Assembly (NCBI RefSeq): GCF_016650035.1
Contig: NZ_JAENWM010000013.1
Location: 1-63,024, forward strand
Reading direction: 5' to 3'
Source of the DNA: Clostridium sp.
GTDB taxonomy: Bacteria; Bacillota; Clostridia; Clostridiales; Clostridiaceae
Length of the DNA: 63,024 bases
The translations under genes and the position numbers were made by a program. The notes beneath the pieces were generated by a model. The model saw nothing but the letters and a program-made list of their open reading frames with translations. It searched no databases and was not told the DNA's origin. Shown piece after piece: positions 16,379 to 25,025 of this stretch. Positions within the stretch are counted from its first letter, which is position 1, and each line of letters begins with the position of its first letter.

Positions 16379-18391
16379 TTGAAATCTACTATGTATTTAC
16401 TATTTATTTTGCTATTTCCATTTGTTTGTTCTTTTATTGGTTACGCTATAGGCAGAAAAAGTGAAAAATATAGGGACATTTTTAATACTATAATGACAGC
16501 CATTGTACTTTTGGTTACCACTATGTTATACAAATATGTTGTAATACAACCTATAGAATTATCTGTTCCATATATTATGGGTACAGGTCTTCATTTAAAA
16601 TTAGATATGTTTAGATATGTTTTTGTTTGGCTTACAGTTATGATATGGTTTTTAACTACACTGTATTCAACGCATTATTTAATGAGCCATAGAAACAGAA
16701 ATAGATATTATTTATTTTTTATGCTAACATTAGCAAGCACTATTGGAATTTTCATATCAGAAAACTTTTTAAACTTGTTCACCTTTTTTGAAATGATGTC
16801 ATTTACATCTTATGCATTAATAATTAACGATGAAGATGATTATTCTCATGAAGCCGGCAATACTTATATTATAATGGCAGTTACTGGTGGTCTCATTTTG
16901 CTTATGGGATTGTTTTTACTATATAATTATACTCAGACATTAGATATAGGTGAACTTAGTGTGGCTGTAAGTGGGCTTGGAAGTGTAAAGTATCTTATCG
17001 TAGCCCTAATAATTATAGGATTTGGAGTGAAAGCTGGGATGGTGCCACTACACATATGGCTGCCTAAGGCGTATCCTGCAGCGCCAACACCTGCAACCAT
17101 AGTTTTATCAGCAGTTTTAGCTAAAACAGGTATATTTGGAATTATATTAACAATTGAAGTAATTATGAGTGGAGATTTTATTATTTCTATTATTATTCTA
17201 GTGATAGGATTTCTAAATATGTTCATTGGTGGAATCCTCGCCATGATGCAAAGAAACATTAAAAGAATTCTTGCGTATAGCAGCATGAGCCAAATTGGCT
17301 ATATTCTAGTTGGAATAGGACTTATAGGAGTTTTGAAAGATCATAGGACTATAGCTGTTTATGGTACCTTGTATCATGTTATAAACCATGGAATATTTAA
17401 AGGGTTGCTATTTATGGTGACAGGTACTATATATATGGTGCTAAATGAGGTTAGCATAAATAAAATTGGAGGATTTGGAATCAAAAAACCTTTATTGAAA
17501 ATAATATTTTTTATAGGGGTCCTATCAATTATAGGAATGCCTGGCTTTAATGGTTTCACTAGTAAAACTATGTTGCATGAGGCACTTATTGAAGCTCAGC
17601 ATATGTATAGTGGAGTATTCTTTAAGATATGTGAAATTGTATTTATAATAAGTAGTGGTTTTACTGTAGCCTATTCATTAAAAATATTTGTAGCTGTATT
17701 TATAGAAAAAAGTAATCATGAAATTGAAAAGGTAAAGGCAAAATTAAGTAAAAGGGTGCTTTTACCAATGATTATATTGTGTTTAATGAGTATTTATATT
17801 GGACTTAATCCTAGTGCCATTTTACATGTGTTAGATAAAGCATTGAAACCCTTTGGAAATGCAGAGCCGCTAGCAGTAAGTTTATACACTTATAATAATA
17901 TTAAAAGTTCTTTTATTATAATAGTAATTGGTATCATAGTTTATATGGGATTTGTAAGAAAAGTGTTGAAAAAAGGTGAAGGGACTAATTGGTATTATGT
18001 GAACCCAACTTTAAATTGGATAAGTTTAGAGAAGAATATATATAAGCCACTAGGTAAATGCATTATTATTGTTAGTATGTTTATTTTTAACATCATTGAC
18101 CGATCGGTAGTTAATAGTGTCGCTTTTGTAGGTAATGGTATTGATTCAATTACTAAAATTGAAATTGATAATGGAAAATCTATTATAAGAGTAGTTAAAA
18201 GTAAATTTATTAATTTATTTGTTACTAAAGATGTTAACAAATGTAAAAATGATATTGAAAGAGAAAAGTCAGGAATAATAAATATTAAAGAGAAAATTGA
18301 GGAAATAGGATATAATATGAATGGTTTAACTTGCTCACTATTTATTTTCGGAATTGTGCTTATAATGTGTTTATTATTTTTAATGTCCTAA
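16379..18391 (+). CDS. Proton-conducting antiporter subunit, long form (third copy)
   Basis: A 670-residue NuoL-type subunit. The antiporter core (about residues 1-440) has Glu in LFTFFEMMSFTSYAL, Lys in GFGVKAGMVPLHIWLPKAY and APTPATIVLSAVLAKTG. An added C-terminal part follows (about 440-670) with more transmembrane helices at about 510-530, 560-580 and at the extreme end. Between them lies a lysine-rich stretch, which may be a lateral arm like that of NuoL or MrpA. Start is TTG 16379 behind GAAAGGAG. It is the last gene of the operon. No hydrogenase or ferredoxin-linked electron-input subunit follows it. Confidence 0.9.
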   Translation: MKSTMYLLFILLFPFVCSFIGYAIGRKSEKYRDIFNTIMTAIVLLVTTMLYKYVVIQPIELSVPYIMGTGLHLKLDMFRYVFVWLTVMIWFLTTLYSTHYLMSHRNRNRYYLFFMLTLASTIGIFISENFLNLFTFFEMMSFTSYALIINDEDDYSHEAGNTYIIMAVTGGLILLMGLFLLYNYTQTLDIGELSVAVSGLGSVKYLIVALIIIGFGVKAGMVPLHIWLPKAYPAAPTPATIVLSAVLAKTGIFGIILTIEVIMSGDFIISIIILVIGFLNMFIGGILAMMQRNIKRILAYSSMSQIGYILVGIGLIGVLKDHRTIAVYGTLYHVINHGIFKGLLFMVTGTIYMVLNEVSINKIGGFGIKKPLLKIIFFIGVLSIIGMPGFNGFTSKTMLHEALIEAQHMYSGVFFKICEIVFIISSGFTVAYSLKIFVAVFIEKSNHEIEKVKAKLSKRVLLPMIILCLMSIYIGLNPSAILHVLDKALKPFGNAEPLAVSLYTYNNIKSSFIIIVIGIIVYMGFVRKVLKKGEGTNWYYVNPTLNWISLEKNIYKPLGKCIIIVSMFIFNIIDRSVVNSVAFVGNGIDSITKIEIDNGKSIIRVVKSKFINLFVTKDVNKCKNDIEREKSGIINIKEKIEEIGYNMNGLTCSLFIFGIVLIMCLLFLMS

Positions 18392-18421
18392 AAAAACGAA
18401 AAAAATTGATTTTTTAGCTAG

Positions 18422-18463
18422 ATACTTATATAATTCATCGTGAAGGTTATATATAAGTATAAG
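18422..18463. repeat. AT-only inverted repeat after the antiporter operon
   Basis: ATACTTATATAA pairs with TTATATATAAGTAT-like sequence across the spacer TTCATCGTGAAGG, which itself forms a small TTCA-TGAA stem. It has no T run, so it is a poor intrinsic terminator, but it is the only candidate end signal for the operon. Confidence 0.4.
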
Positions 18464-18491
18464 AAATTAAATTTTAATTAGGAGTGGTATA

Positions 18492-19202
18492 GTGGAAGAG
18501 CGTTTGCAAAAATTCATGGCAAGATGTGGAGTTGCTTCACGAAGAAAATGTGAGGAAATAATTGTTAGTGGAAGAGTTAAAGTAAATAATATTTTAATTG
18601 TAGAACTTGGTAATAAGGTTAACCCTGACATCGACGTGGTGCACGTAGATAATACAATTATTAAATTAGAAGAACATAAAGTGTATATTGCGTTAAATAA
18701 ACCCGAAGGCATAGTATCCACAGTGAATGATGAAAAAGGTAGAAAAACTATTTTAGATTTAATAGAAGTAAAAGAAAGAATATATCCCATAGGACGTTTA
18801 GATTATGATACATCAGGACTTATTATATTAACCAATGATGGAGATATATATAATAAGGTAATACATCCAAGACAAGCAATTAATAAAGTTTATATAGCTT
18901 TATTAGAATGTTACCCAACAGAGGAAGAAATCCATAAATTTTGTAACGGGGTAGATATTGATGGATACATAACAGCTAAGGCAGATTTTGAGGTGTTAAA
19001 TAAGTTTGGAGTAAACTGTAATGTTAAAATTACTATACACGAGGGGAAAAACCGTCAAATAAGAAAAATGTGTGAGGTTATCGATCATCCTGTTATTAAC
19101 CTGAAAAGAGTTTCTGTTGGTAAAATATCTTTAGGAGATTTAGGAAAAGGGGAATGGAGAAATCTAACTAACAGTGAAGTAGAATATTTGAAGAATTTAT
19201 AA
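18492..19202 (+). CDS. rluB: rRNA pseudouridine synthase (RsuA/RluB family)
   Basis: A 236-residue RsuA/RluB/E/F-family enzyme that isomerises uridine to pseudouridine in rRNA. It has an N-terminal S4 RNA-binding domain (MEERLQKFMARCGVASRRKCEEII) and a catalytic domain with the nucleophilic Asp in GRLDYDTSGLIILTNDG and the C-terminal HEGKNRQIRKMCE motif. In Firmicutes this family member usually modifies 23S rRNA helix 89 (RluB, near position 2605 in E. coli numbering), which is why I use rluB, but 16S specificity (RsuA) is not excluded. The start is GTG 18492 after TAGGAGTGG. Confidence 0.88.
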   Translation: MEERLQKFMARCGVASRRKCEEIIVSGRVKVNNILIVELGNKVNPDIDVVHVDNTIIKLEEHKVYIALNKPEGIVSTVNDEKGRKTILDLIEVKERIYPIGRLDYDTSGLIILTNDGDIYNKVIHPRQAINKVYIALLECYPTEEEIHKFCNGVDIDGYITAKADFEVLNKFGVNCNVKITIHEGKNRQIRKMCEVIDHPVINLKRVSVGKISLGDLGKGEWRNLTNSEVEYLKNL

Positions 19203-19296
19203 TAAGGATTATTCATATTCTATTTTATTAATAGGACGAATAAGTCACCTATGTTATTAATAATTTAAAAAATGAATAAATCATTGAAAATTTCTT

Positions 19297-19342
19297 CAAT
19301 AAATGATAAAATGAAATATATATTTCATTTTACCGTTTATTG
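19297..19342. promoter_or_regulatory. Palindromic operator candidate of the RpiR gene
   Basis: A perfect 24-bp palindrome (19308-19331, core TGAAATATATATTTCA) is flanked by outer arms CAATAAA and TTTATTG that also pair. A second inverted repeat, ATTGAA-N6-TTCAAT, lies just upstream (19283-19300). It is 53 bp before the regulator's start and is a natural autoregulatory site. Confidence 0.5.
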
Positions 19343-19394
19343 AATTTTTTTAATTCATTTATCTTAAATTAACATAGGAAGGATTGAGTTTATT

Positions 19395-20267
19395 ATGGAG
19401 AATAACAAACAAGATTTAATGAGGTCTATTCAAGTTAAGTTTCCGCGGTTGAGCAAAGGGCAAAAATTAATAGCGGAATTTATTTTAAAGCATTACGATA
19501 AGGCTGCATTTATGACGGCAGCAAAATTAGGAATTAGTGTAGGAGTAAGCGAGTCAACAGTTGTAAGGTTTGCTAATGAGTTAGGTTTTAGTGGGTATCC
19601 AAAACTACAGAAAGCTCTTCAAGAATTAATTAAAAATAAATTGACTACTGTACAAAGGATTGAGTTATCTAATGATTTCATTACTCAAGAAAATGCACTG
19701 AAAGGCGTACTAAAAGCTGATATGGAAAATATCAGAGCTACTCTTGAAAAGATTAATCATAAAACTTTTGAGGATGTTGTGAATTCATTATTTAAAGCTA
19801 AAAAAATATATATAATAGGACTTCGAAGCTCATCTGCATTAGCAGAATTTGCAGGATTTTATTTAAATCTTATTTTAGATAATGTTAAAGTTGTTGCCTA
19901 TGGTGTTAGTGATATATTTGAGCAAATGATTAATCTCTCTGAAGATGATGTGGTAATTGGAATAGGGTTTCCGCGATATGCTAAAAGAACAATTGAAGCA
20001 CTAGCTTTTGCTAAAAGTAGGAATGCCGATGTTGTAGCAATTACAGATAGTTTATTATCTCCACTTGCAGCTAGAGCCGACTATACACTAATAGCTCAGA
20101 GTAATATGGCATCCTTTGTTGATTCTTTAGTAGCGCCACTTAGTCTAATAAATGCATTAATAATTGCGGTAGGACTTCGGGAAAAAGAAAAAATATCCAA
20201 CACATTTGCAACTTTAGAGAATATATGGGAAGAATATCAAGTCTATTCTTATAAAGATAAGGATTAA
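19395..20267 (+). CDS. MurR/RpiR-family transcriptional regulator
   Basis: A 290-residue regulator with the two family domains. The N-terminal RpiR helix-turn-helix (about residues 1-80) has RLSKGQKLIAEFIL and LGISVGVSESTVVRFANELGFSGYPKLQKAL. The C-terminal SIS sugar-phosphate-binding domain (about 125-255) has KKIYIIGLRSSSALAEF and VAITDSLLSPLAARADYTL. Such proteins sense phosphosugars and mostly repress sugar-catabolic genes. No sugar gene is adjacent; the next gene is glutamate dehydrogenase, so its target is open. AAAA-rich palindromes upstream suggest autoregulation. Start ATG 19395 follows GGAAGGA at slightly long spacing. Confidence 0.92.
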   Translation: MENNKQDLMRSIQVKFPRLSKGQKLIAEFILKHYDKAAFMTAAKLGISVGVSESTVVRFANELGFSGYPKLQKALQELIKNKLTTVQRIELSNDFITQENALKGVLKADMENIRATLEKINHKTFEDVVNSLFKAKKIYIIGLRSSSALAEFAGFYLNLILDNVKVVAYGVSDIFEQMINLSEDDVVIGIGFPRYAKRTIEALAFAKSRNADVVAITDSLLSPLAARADYTLIAQSNMASFVDSLVAPLSLINALIIAVGLREKEKISNTFATLENIWEEYQVYSYKDKD

Positions 20268-20397
20268 AGAGCATTTTTTAAAAATAAAACGATGTAAATG
20301 TTTACTCTTAATTTTAAAAAATAAAAAACTTTCGAAAATAAGAAGGATTAATGTAAACGATATAGAATATAGTAAAAGTAAAGCAATTTAGTGTGCA

Positions 20398-20437
20398 CGT
20401 AAATATTAAAACATATTAAAACATATTAAATTGAAAT
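20398..20437 (+). repeat. Short direct repeats upstream of gdh
   Basis: The decamer ATTAAAACAT recurs two to three times in tandem within TAAATATTAAAACATATT-like sequence, 30-70 bp before the glutamate dehydrogenase start. Function is unknown; it may simply be AT-rich slippage. Confidence 0.4.
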
Positions 20438-20467
20438 AAAACATTTATTTATAGGAGGGATTAAGTT

Positions 20468-21820
20468 ATGGATACAAAGACTTACATTCAACAAGTACTA
20501 GAAAATGTTAATAAGAGAAATTCTAATGAACCTGAATTTTTACAAACAGTTGAAGAGGTGCTAGGATCTTTAGGACCAGTTCTAGATAAGCACCCAGAAT
20601 ACATTGAAGCAAACCTTTTAGAAAGATTCTGTGAGCCTGAAAGACAAATTATGTTTAGGGTGCCATGGATAGATGATGCAGGTGTTACACATGTTAATCG
20701 TGGTTTTAGAGTGCAATTTAATGGAGCTATAGGACCATTTAAAGGTGGTTTAAGATTGCATCCTTCAGTTTACATAGGAATTATTAAATTCCTAGGATTT
20801 GAACAAACATTAAAGAATTCTTTAACTGGACTTCCAATGGGCGGAGGTAAAGGTGGTTCTGATTTCGATCCTAAAGGAAAATCAGATAATGAGGTAATGA
20901 GATTCTGCCAAAGCTTTATGACTGAACTTTACAGACACATAGGACCAGATGTTGACGTTCCAGCTGGGGATATTGGTGTTGGTGGAAGAGAAATTGGTTA
21001 TTTATTTGGACAATATAGAAGAATAAAAGGAAATTTTGAAAATGGAGTTCTTACAGGAAAAGGTAGATCATATGGTGGAAGTATTGGAAGACCAAGTGCT
21101 ACAGGTTTCGGTATAGCTTATTTCTGTGAACAAATGCTTATGCATGAGGGAACAGATTTTAAAGGCAAAACAGTAGCTACTTCAGGTTTTGGTAATGTTG
21201 CTTGGGGTCTTTGTACAAAAGTTGCTGAGCTTGGTGGTAAAGTAGTAACACTTTCTGGTCCAGACGGATACATATATGATCCTGAAGGAGTAACAGGAGA
21301 AAAAATAGATTATATGGTTGAAATGTTAAGTGCAAACAAAGGAGCAAGAGTTAAGGACTATGCTGACAAATTTGGTTGTGAATTCTACGCTGGACAAAAA
21401 CCATGGGGCGTAAAAGTTGATGTAGTAATACCATGTGCTACTCAAAACGATATTCATATAGAGCATGCTAAACAAATAGTTGCAAATGGAATAACTATGG
21501 TTTGTGAAGGTGCTAATATGCCTTGTACTAACGAAGCTGTTGATTACTTCATAGAAATGGGACTAAAAGTAGGACCATCTAAGGCTGCAAACGCAGGCGG
21601 AGTTGCTACATCAGGTCTTGAAATGAGTCAAAATAGCATGAGATTATCATGGACTGCAGAAGAAGTAGACCAAAAATTACATGCAATTATGATAGATATA
21701 TATAATAATTGTAAAGATGCTTCAGAAGAATTTGGATTTGGTTATAATCTAGTTAAAGGTGCAAACATTGCTGGATTTGTTAAAGTCGCAGATGCTATGT
21801 TCTCACAAGGTAATTATTAA
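20468..21820 (+). CDS. gdhA: Glutamate dehydrogenase, hexameric
   Basis: Catalyses the reversible oxidative deamination of L-glutamate to 2-oxoglutarate and ammonia. The 450-residue protein has exactly the length of clostridial hexameric enzymes and their motifs. These include GAIGPFKGGLRLHPSV, LPMGGGKGGSDFDPKGKSD (catalytic lysine region), DVDVPAGDIGVGGREIGYLFGQYRR, a Rossmann-fold TSGFGNVAWG and NAGGVATSGLEMSQNS near the end. Close relatives in anaerobes are NAD-dependent and serve amino-acid fermentation, but cofactor choice (NAD or NADP) cannot be settled by eye. It follows an RpiR regulator, has an AGGAGGG ribosome site and a strong terminator. It could process the glutamate released by the hut operon further along. 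Confidence 0.95.
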   Translation: MDTKTYIQQVLENVNKRNSNEPEFLQTVEEVLGSLGPVLDKHPEYIEANLLERFCEPERQIMFRVPWIDDAGVTHVNRGFRVQFNGAIGPFKGGLRLHPSVYIGIIKFLGFEQTLKNSLTGLPMGGGKGGSDFDPKGKSDNEVMRFCQSFMTELYRHIGPDVDVPAGDIGVGGREIGYLFGQYRRIKGNFENGVLTGKGRSYGGSIGRPSATGFGIAYFCEQMLMHEGTDFKGKTVATSGFGNVAWGLCTKVAELGGKVVTLSGPDGYIYDPEGVTGEKIDYMVEMLSANKGARVKDYADKFGCEFYAGQKPWGVKVDVVIPCATQNDIHIEHAKQIVANGITMVCEGANMPCTNEAVDYFIEMGLKVGPSKAANAGGVATSGLEMSQNSMRLSWTAEEVDQKLHAIMIDIYNNCKDASEEFGFGYNLVKGANIAGFVKVADAMFSQGNY

Positions 21821-21837
21821 TACACAAATTAATATTT

Positions 21838-21872
21838 AAGAGAATCCTTTTATTAGGATTCTCTTTTGTTTT
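21838..21872 (+). terminator. gdhA terminator
   Basis: AGAGAATCC pairs with GGATTCTCT across an 8-nt loop, followed by TTTTGTTTTTT. Confidence 0.85.
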
Positions 21873-21983
21873 TTGCGTTTTTATGAATGTTTAAGGTGAA
21901 ATTATAGAAAAATATGTGTTTTTAACACGATTATATTATTATTTATTAAATAAGCTTGAATAAATTAATCTATTATATTAAAT

Positions 21984-22018
21984 TATAATAGTATGTATTA
22001 TAATAGTATGTATTATAA
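21984..22018 (+). repeat. 15-bp tandem repeat upstream of a flavoprotein gene
   Basis: The unit TATAATAGTATGTAT occurs at 21984-21998 and 21999-22013, with a partial third copy up to 22018. Each unit starts with a perfect -10-like TATAAT, so the duplication may multiply a promoter element. It ends at the ribosome site GGGAGTG. Confidence 0.75.
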
Positions 22019-22030
22019 GGGAGTGATTTG

Positions 22031-23257
22031 GTGTCAAAAATAATTATTATTGGAGGCGGACCAGCAGGCATGATGGCAGCTGTTACAGCTTCATCAAAAC
22101 ATGATGTGATCGTCATTGAAAAAAATGAAAAATTAGGAAGAAAACTTTATATAACAGGGAAAGGAAGATGTAATATTACAAATGCCAAGGATATTGGTGA
22201 TTTTTTTGAGCATATACCATGTAATCCTCATTTTTTATATAGTTCACTATATTCCTTTACCAATGAAGATACAATAAATTTCTTCAAAGAATTGGGAGTA
22301 CCTCTTAAAGTTGAAAGAGGTGATAGAGTATTTCCTGAATCAGATAAATCTTCTGATATTATAAAAGCTTTTAACACAGCATTAAAAAACAAAAAGGTTA
22401 AAGTGATGTTAAACTCAAAAGTGAAAAGTCTAACTCGAGATAATCAGAAGATTGTTTCGGTTGAACTTGCAGATGGGACCAATATATATGGCGATTATTT
22501 TATATTATGTACAGGTGGACTATCATATCCACAAACAGGTTCATCTGGTGAAGGGTTAACATTCAGTCGTTTTTTAGGACATAATATAATTAAACCTAAA
22601 GCATCACTCGTACCAATTGAGGTTGATGAAACATGGGTTTCAGATTTACAGGGCCTTTCTTTAAAAAATGTGGAACTGAAAATAACTGATACTAAAAATA
22701 AGAGTTTATATAAGGAATTTGGGGAAATGCTTTTTACTCATTATGGTATTTCTGGACCGATTGTTTTAAGTGCCAGCAGTTTTATTAAACAAGGGAAAAA
22801 ATTCAAGGTGGTAATTAATTTGAAACCAGCATTAAGTGAAATTGAGCTTGATAAACGAGTTCAGAATGATTTTTTGAAATATGCAAACAAAGATTTTAAA
22901 AATGCATTAGATGATTTACTTCCTAGAAAACTAATCAACACAATAATTAAGTTATCTAATATTGATGAGAATAAAAAAGTGAATTCTGTTACTAAAGAAG
23001 AAAGAAAAACTGTAGTCAATTTACTTCAAAATTTGACGTTTAGCATTAAGTGCCTTCGTCCAATAGAAGAGGCAATAATAACTAGTGGAGGGGTAGATAC
23101 TTTAGAAATAGATGCATCTACTATGAAATCAAAAAAAATTGATAATCTTTATTTTGCAGGTGAAATTATAGATGTGGATGCATATACAGGTGGATATAAC
23201 CTTCAAATAGCATTATCTACAGGATATTTAGCTGGAAGTAATGCGGGAGTAAATTAA
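22031..23257 (+). CDS. FAD-dependent oxidoreductase, HI0933/BaiN family
   Basis: A 408-residue flavoprotein of the HI0933-like family (NAD(P)/FAD-dependent oxidoreductase, BaiN-like). The N-terminal dinucleotide-binding fold reads IIIIGGGPAGMMAAV, followed by NEKLGRKLYITGKGRCNITNA, the family signature. TGGLSYPQTGSSGEG and the C-terminal LYFAGEIIDVDAYTGGYNLQIALSTG complete the FAD site. The physiological substrate is not established for most members; one member takes part in gut bile-acid dehydroxylation, which is not implied here. It commonly stands before cmk and ispH in clostridia, as here. GTG 22031 or the adjacent TTG 22028 may be the start. Confidence 0.9.
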   Translation: MSKIIIIGGGPAGMMAAVTASSKHDVIVIEKNEKLGRKLYITGKGRCNITNAKDIGDFFEHIPCNPHFLYSSLYSFTNEDTINFFKELGVPLKVERGDRVFPESDKSSDIIKAFNTALKNKKVKVMLNSKVKSLTRDNQKIVSVELADGTNIYGDYFILCTGGLSYPQTGSSGEGLTFSRFLGHNIIKPKASLVPIEVDETWVSDLQGLSLKNVELKITDTKNKSLYKEFGEMLFTHYGISGPIVLSASSFIKQGKKFKVVINLKPALSEIELDKRVQNDFLKYANKDFKNALDDLLPRKLINTIIKLSNIDENKKVNSVTKEERKTVVNLLQNLTFSIKCLRPIEEAIITSGGVDTLEIDASTMKSKKIDNLYFAGEIIDVDAYTGGYNLQIALSTGYLAGSNAGVN

Positions 23258-23308
23258 TACTATATAGATTATATAAATAGCAGTTATACAAAGAAAGGAT
23301 GAAGAATA

Positions 23309-23971
23309 ATGGAATTTTCTGTTGCCATCGATGGCCCTGCAGGTGCAGGCAAGAGTACGATAGCTAAAATAATAGGCGAAAGATTTAACCTTATGTATAT
23401 TAATACAGGAGCAATGTATAGAGCGGTTACGCTTAAGGCTATGAATGCAAATATCACAGAAAATAATGTGGATGATCTAGTTAAAATGGTAGAATCATTA
23501 GAAATGCATTTTGAAAAGGAGCGTTTATTTGTGGGTAATGAAGATCTGACAGACATGATAAATATGCCTGTTATAAGTAATAATGTTTCTAGATATGCAG
23601 CTGTTCCTGAAATCAGACAAATTCTTGTGAAGTTACAACAAAATATAGCTAAAAAATTCGATGTAATTATGGATGGAAGAGATATTGGGACAGTAGTACT
23701 TAAGGATGCTACATTCAAATTTTACTTAACTGCTAGCTGTGAAGAAAGAGCAAAAAGAAGATATGATGAATTAATGTTTAAGAATATAGAAGTTCATTAT
23801 CATGTTATTTTAGAGGAAATTATAAAAAGGGATTATAATGATACTCATAGAGAGGTTAGCCCACTTACAAAAGCCAAGGATGCTATAGAAATTGATTCTT
23901 CTGAATTAGACATAAATGGAGTAGTTGAAAAAATAGTGGATTATATTAATTCAAAGATTAAAAAAAATTAG
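23309..23971 (+). CDS. cmk: Cytidylate kinase
   Basis: Phosphorylates CMP and dCMP with ATP. The 220-residue protein has the P-loop IDGPAGAGKST, the NMP-binding region YINTGAMYRAVTLKA and the conserved VIMDGRDIGTVVLKDATFKFYLTAS, then RRYDEL and REVSPLTKAKDAIEID. The ATG at 23309 follows GAAAGGATGA. It is 40 bp upstream of ispH, a pairing typical of clostridia. Confidence 0.96.
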   Translation: MEFSVAIDGPAGAGKSTIAKIIGERFNLMYINTGAMYRAVTLKAMNANITENNVDDLVKMVESLEMHFEKERLFVGNEDLTDMINMPVISNNVSRYAAVPEIRQILVKLQQNIAKKFDVIMDGRDIGTVVLKDATFKFYLTASCEERAKRRYDELMFKNIEVHYHVILEEIIKRDYNDTHREVSPLTKAKDAIEIDSSELDINGVVEKIVDYINSKIKKN

Positions 23972-24011
23972 CTTAGCAACTTTTAAGAGCCTTATATAAG
24001 GAGATGTCAGA

Positions 24012-24863
24012 ATGAAAAAAATAATGCTTGCAGATTCAGCTGGTTTTTGTTTTGGAGTTAAAAGAGCTGTAGATAAGGCTTTAAATGTTAAAGAAAAGTA
24101 CAATTGCAAAATCTATACACTGGGGCCACTTATTCATAATAATGATGTTGTAAATTATTTAAAAGAAAAGTCGATTTTCCCAATAGAAATCCATAATATA
24201 TCTAGCTTAAAAGAAAATGATATTATAATTATTAGGTCACATGGAGTGTCTGAAGAAACATTAAACATCCTAAAGGAAAATAAACTTAATATAATAGATG
24301 CAACTTGTCCTTACGTAGAAAGTATTCATAAGAAGGTAAAAAAATACTACGATTTAGGATATAGTATAATTATAGTAGGAGATGAAAATCATCCTGAAGT
24401 CATTGGAATTAATGGATGGTGTAATAATTCAGCCGTAATTGTCAAAAGTGGAGGAGAGGTCCACAATATATCTAATAAAGTATGCGTGGTATCTCAGACA
24501 ACTGAAAGGCAAGCTACTTGGGAGGACGTATTAACTGTGATTATAAAGTGTAGCAAGGAAATAGTTGCATTCAATACTATTTGCAGTGCAACAGAAGTGC
24601 GTCAAAAGTCAGCTGAAGAGCTTTCGCAGAAAGTTGATGCCATGCTTGTTATTGGTGGATTTAATAGTTCGAATACTACGAAACTTTATGAAATATGTAA
24701 GAAAAATTGTAAAAATACAGTACACGTAGAAAATTTATTAGGTATTCCAGATGAATTCATAAAAGATAAAAACATTAAAAGCATAGGGGTTACAGCAGGT
24801 GCTTCAACGCCAGACTTTATTATTAAAGAAGCAATTTTAAAAATGAATGATAATACATTTTAA
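24012..24863 (+). CDS. ispH: 4-hydroxy-3-methylbut-2-enyl diphosphate reductase
   Basis: IspH (LytB) is the last enzyme of the MEP isoprenoid pathway; it reduces HMBPP to IPP and DMAPP using an iron-sulfur cluster. Cluster cysteines are visible in SAGFCFGVKRAV (near residue 13), IDATCPYVESIH and FNTICSATEVRQKSAEELS. The substrate-site histidines occur in LGPLIHNNDVV and ENHPEVIG, and GASTPDFII closes the domain. At 283 residues it is a stand-alone enzyme. Many clostridia instead have IspH fused to, or followed by, ribosomal protein S1 domains; none is here, and a strong terminator follows. Confidence 0.96.
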   Translation: MKKIMLADSAGFCFGVKRAVDKALNVKEKYNCKIYTLGPLIHNNDVVNYLKEKSIFPIEIHNISSLKENDIIIIRSHGVSEETLNILKENKLNIIDATCPYVESIHKKVKKYYDLGYSIIIVGDENHPEVIGINGWCNNSAVIVKSGGEVHNISNKVCVVSQTTERQATWEDVLTVIIKCSKEIVAFNTICSATEVRQKSAEELSQKVDAMLVIGGFNSSNTTKLYEICKKNCKNTVHVENLLGIPDEFIKDKNIKSIGVTAGASTPDFIIKEAILKMNDNTF

Positions 24864-24886
24864 TGTAATTGTTAGAATCACATAGA

Positions 24887-24928
24887 AACGTGCATGCATA
24901 AAATTAATTATGCGTGCACGTTTTTTTA
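24887..24928 (+). terminator. ispH terminator
   Basis: ACGTGCATGCATAA pairs with TTATGCGTGCACGT (one mismatch), followed by TTTTTTT. Confidence 0.88.
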
Positions 24929-25025
24929 TATTTAAGAGTTATTAGCTTTTTTTACGAATTATTGAATACTAAATAAAATTAGTTAATATAATTTAATAGC
25001 ACTATTATGGGGAGTGAAGAAAAAT

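Noticed and set aside
18391-18491. Hydrogenase or other electron-input genes following the Mbh-like antiporter genes
   Set aside because: The operon ends at 18391; the next gene is a pseudouridine synthase and no iron-sulfur or NiFe motifs (CxxC pairs of large subunits) occur in this neighbourhood.
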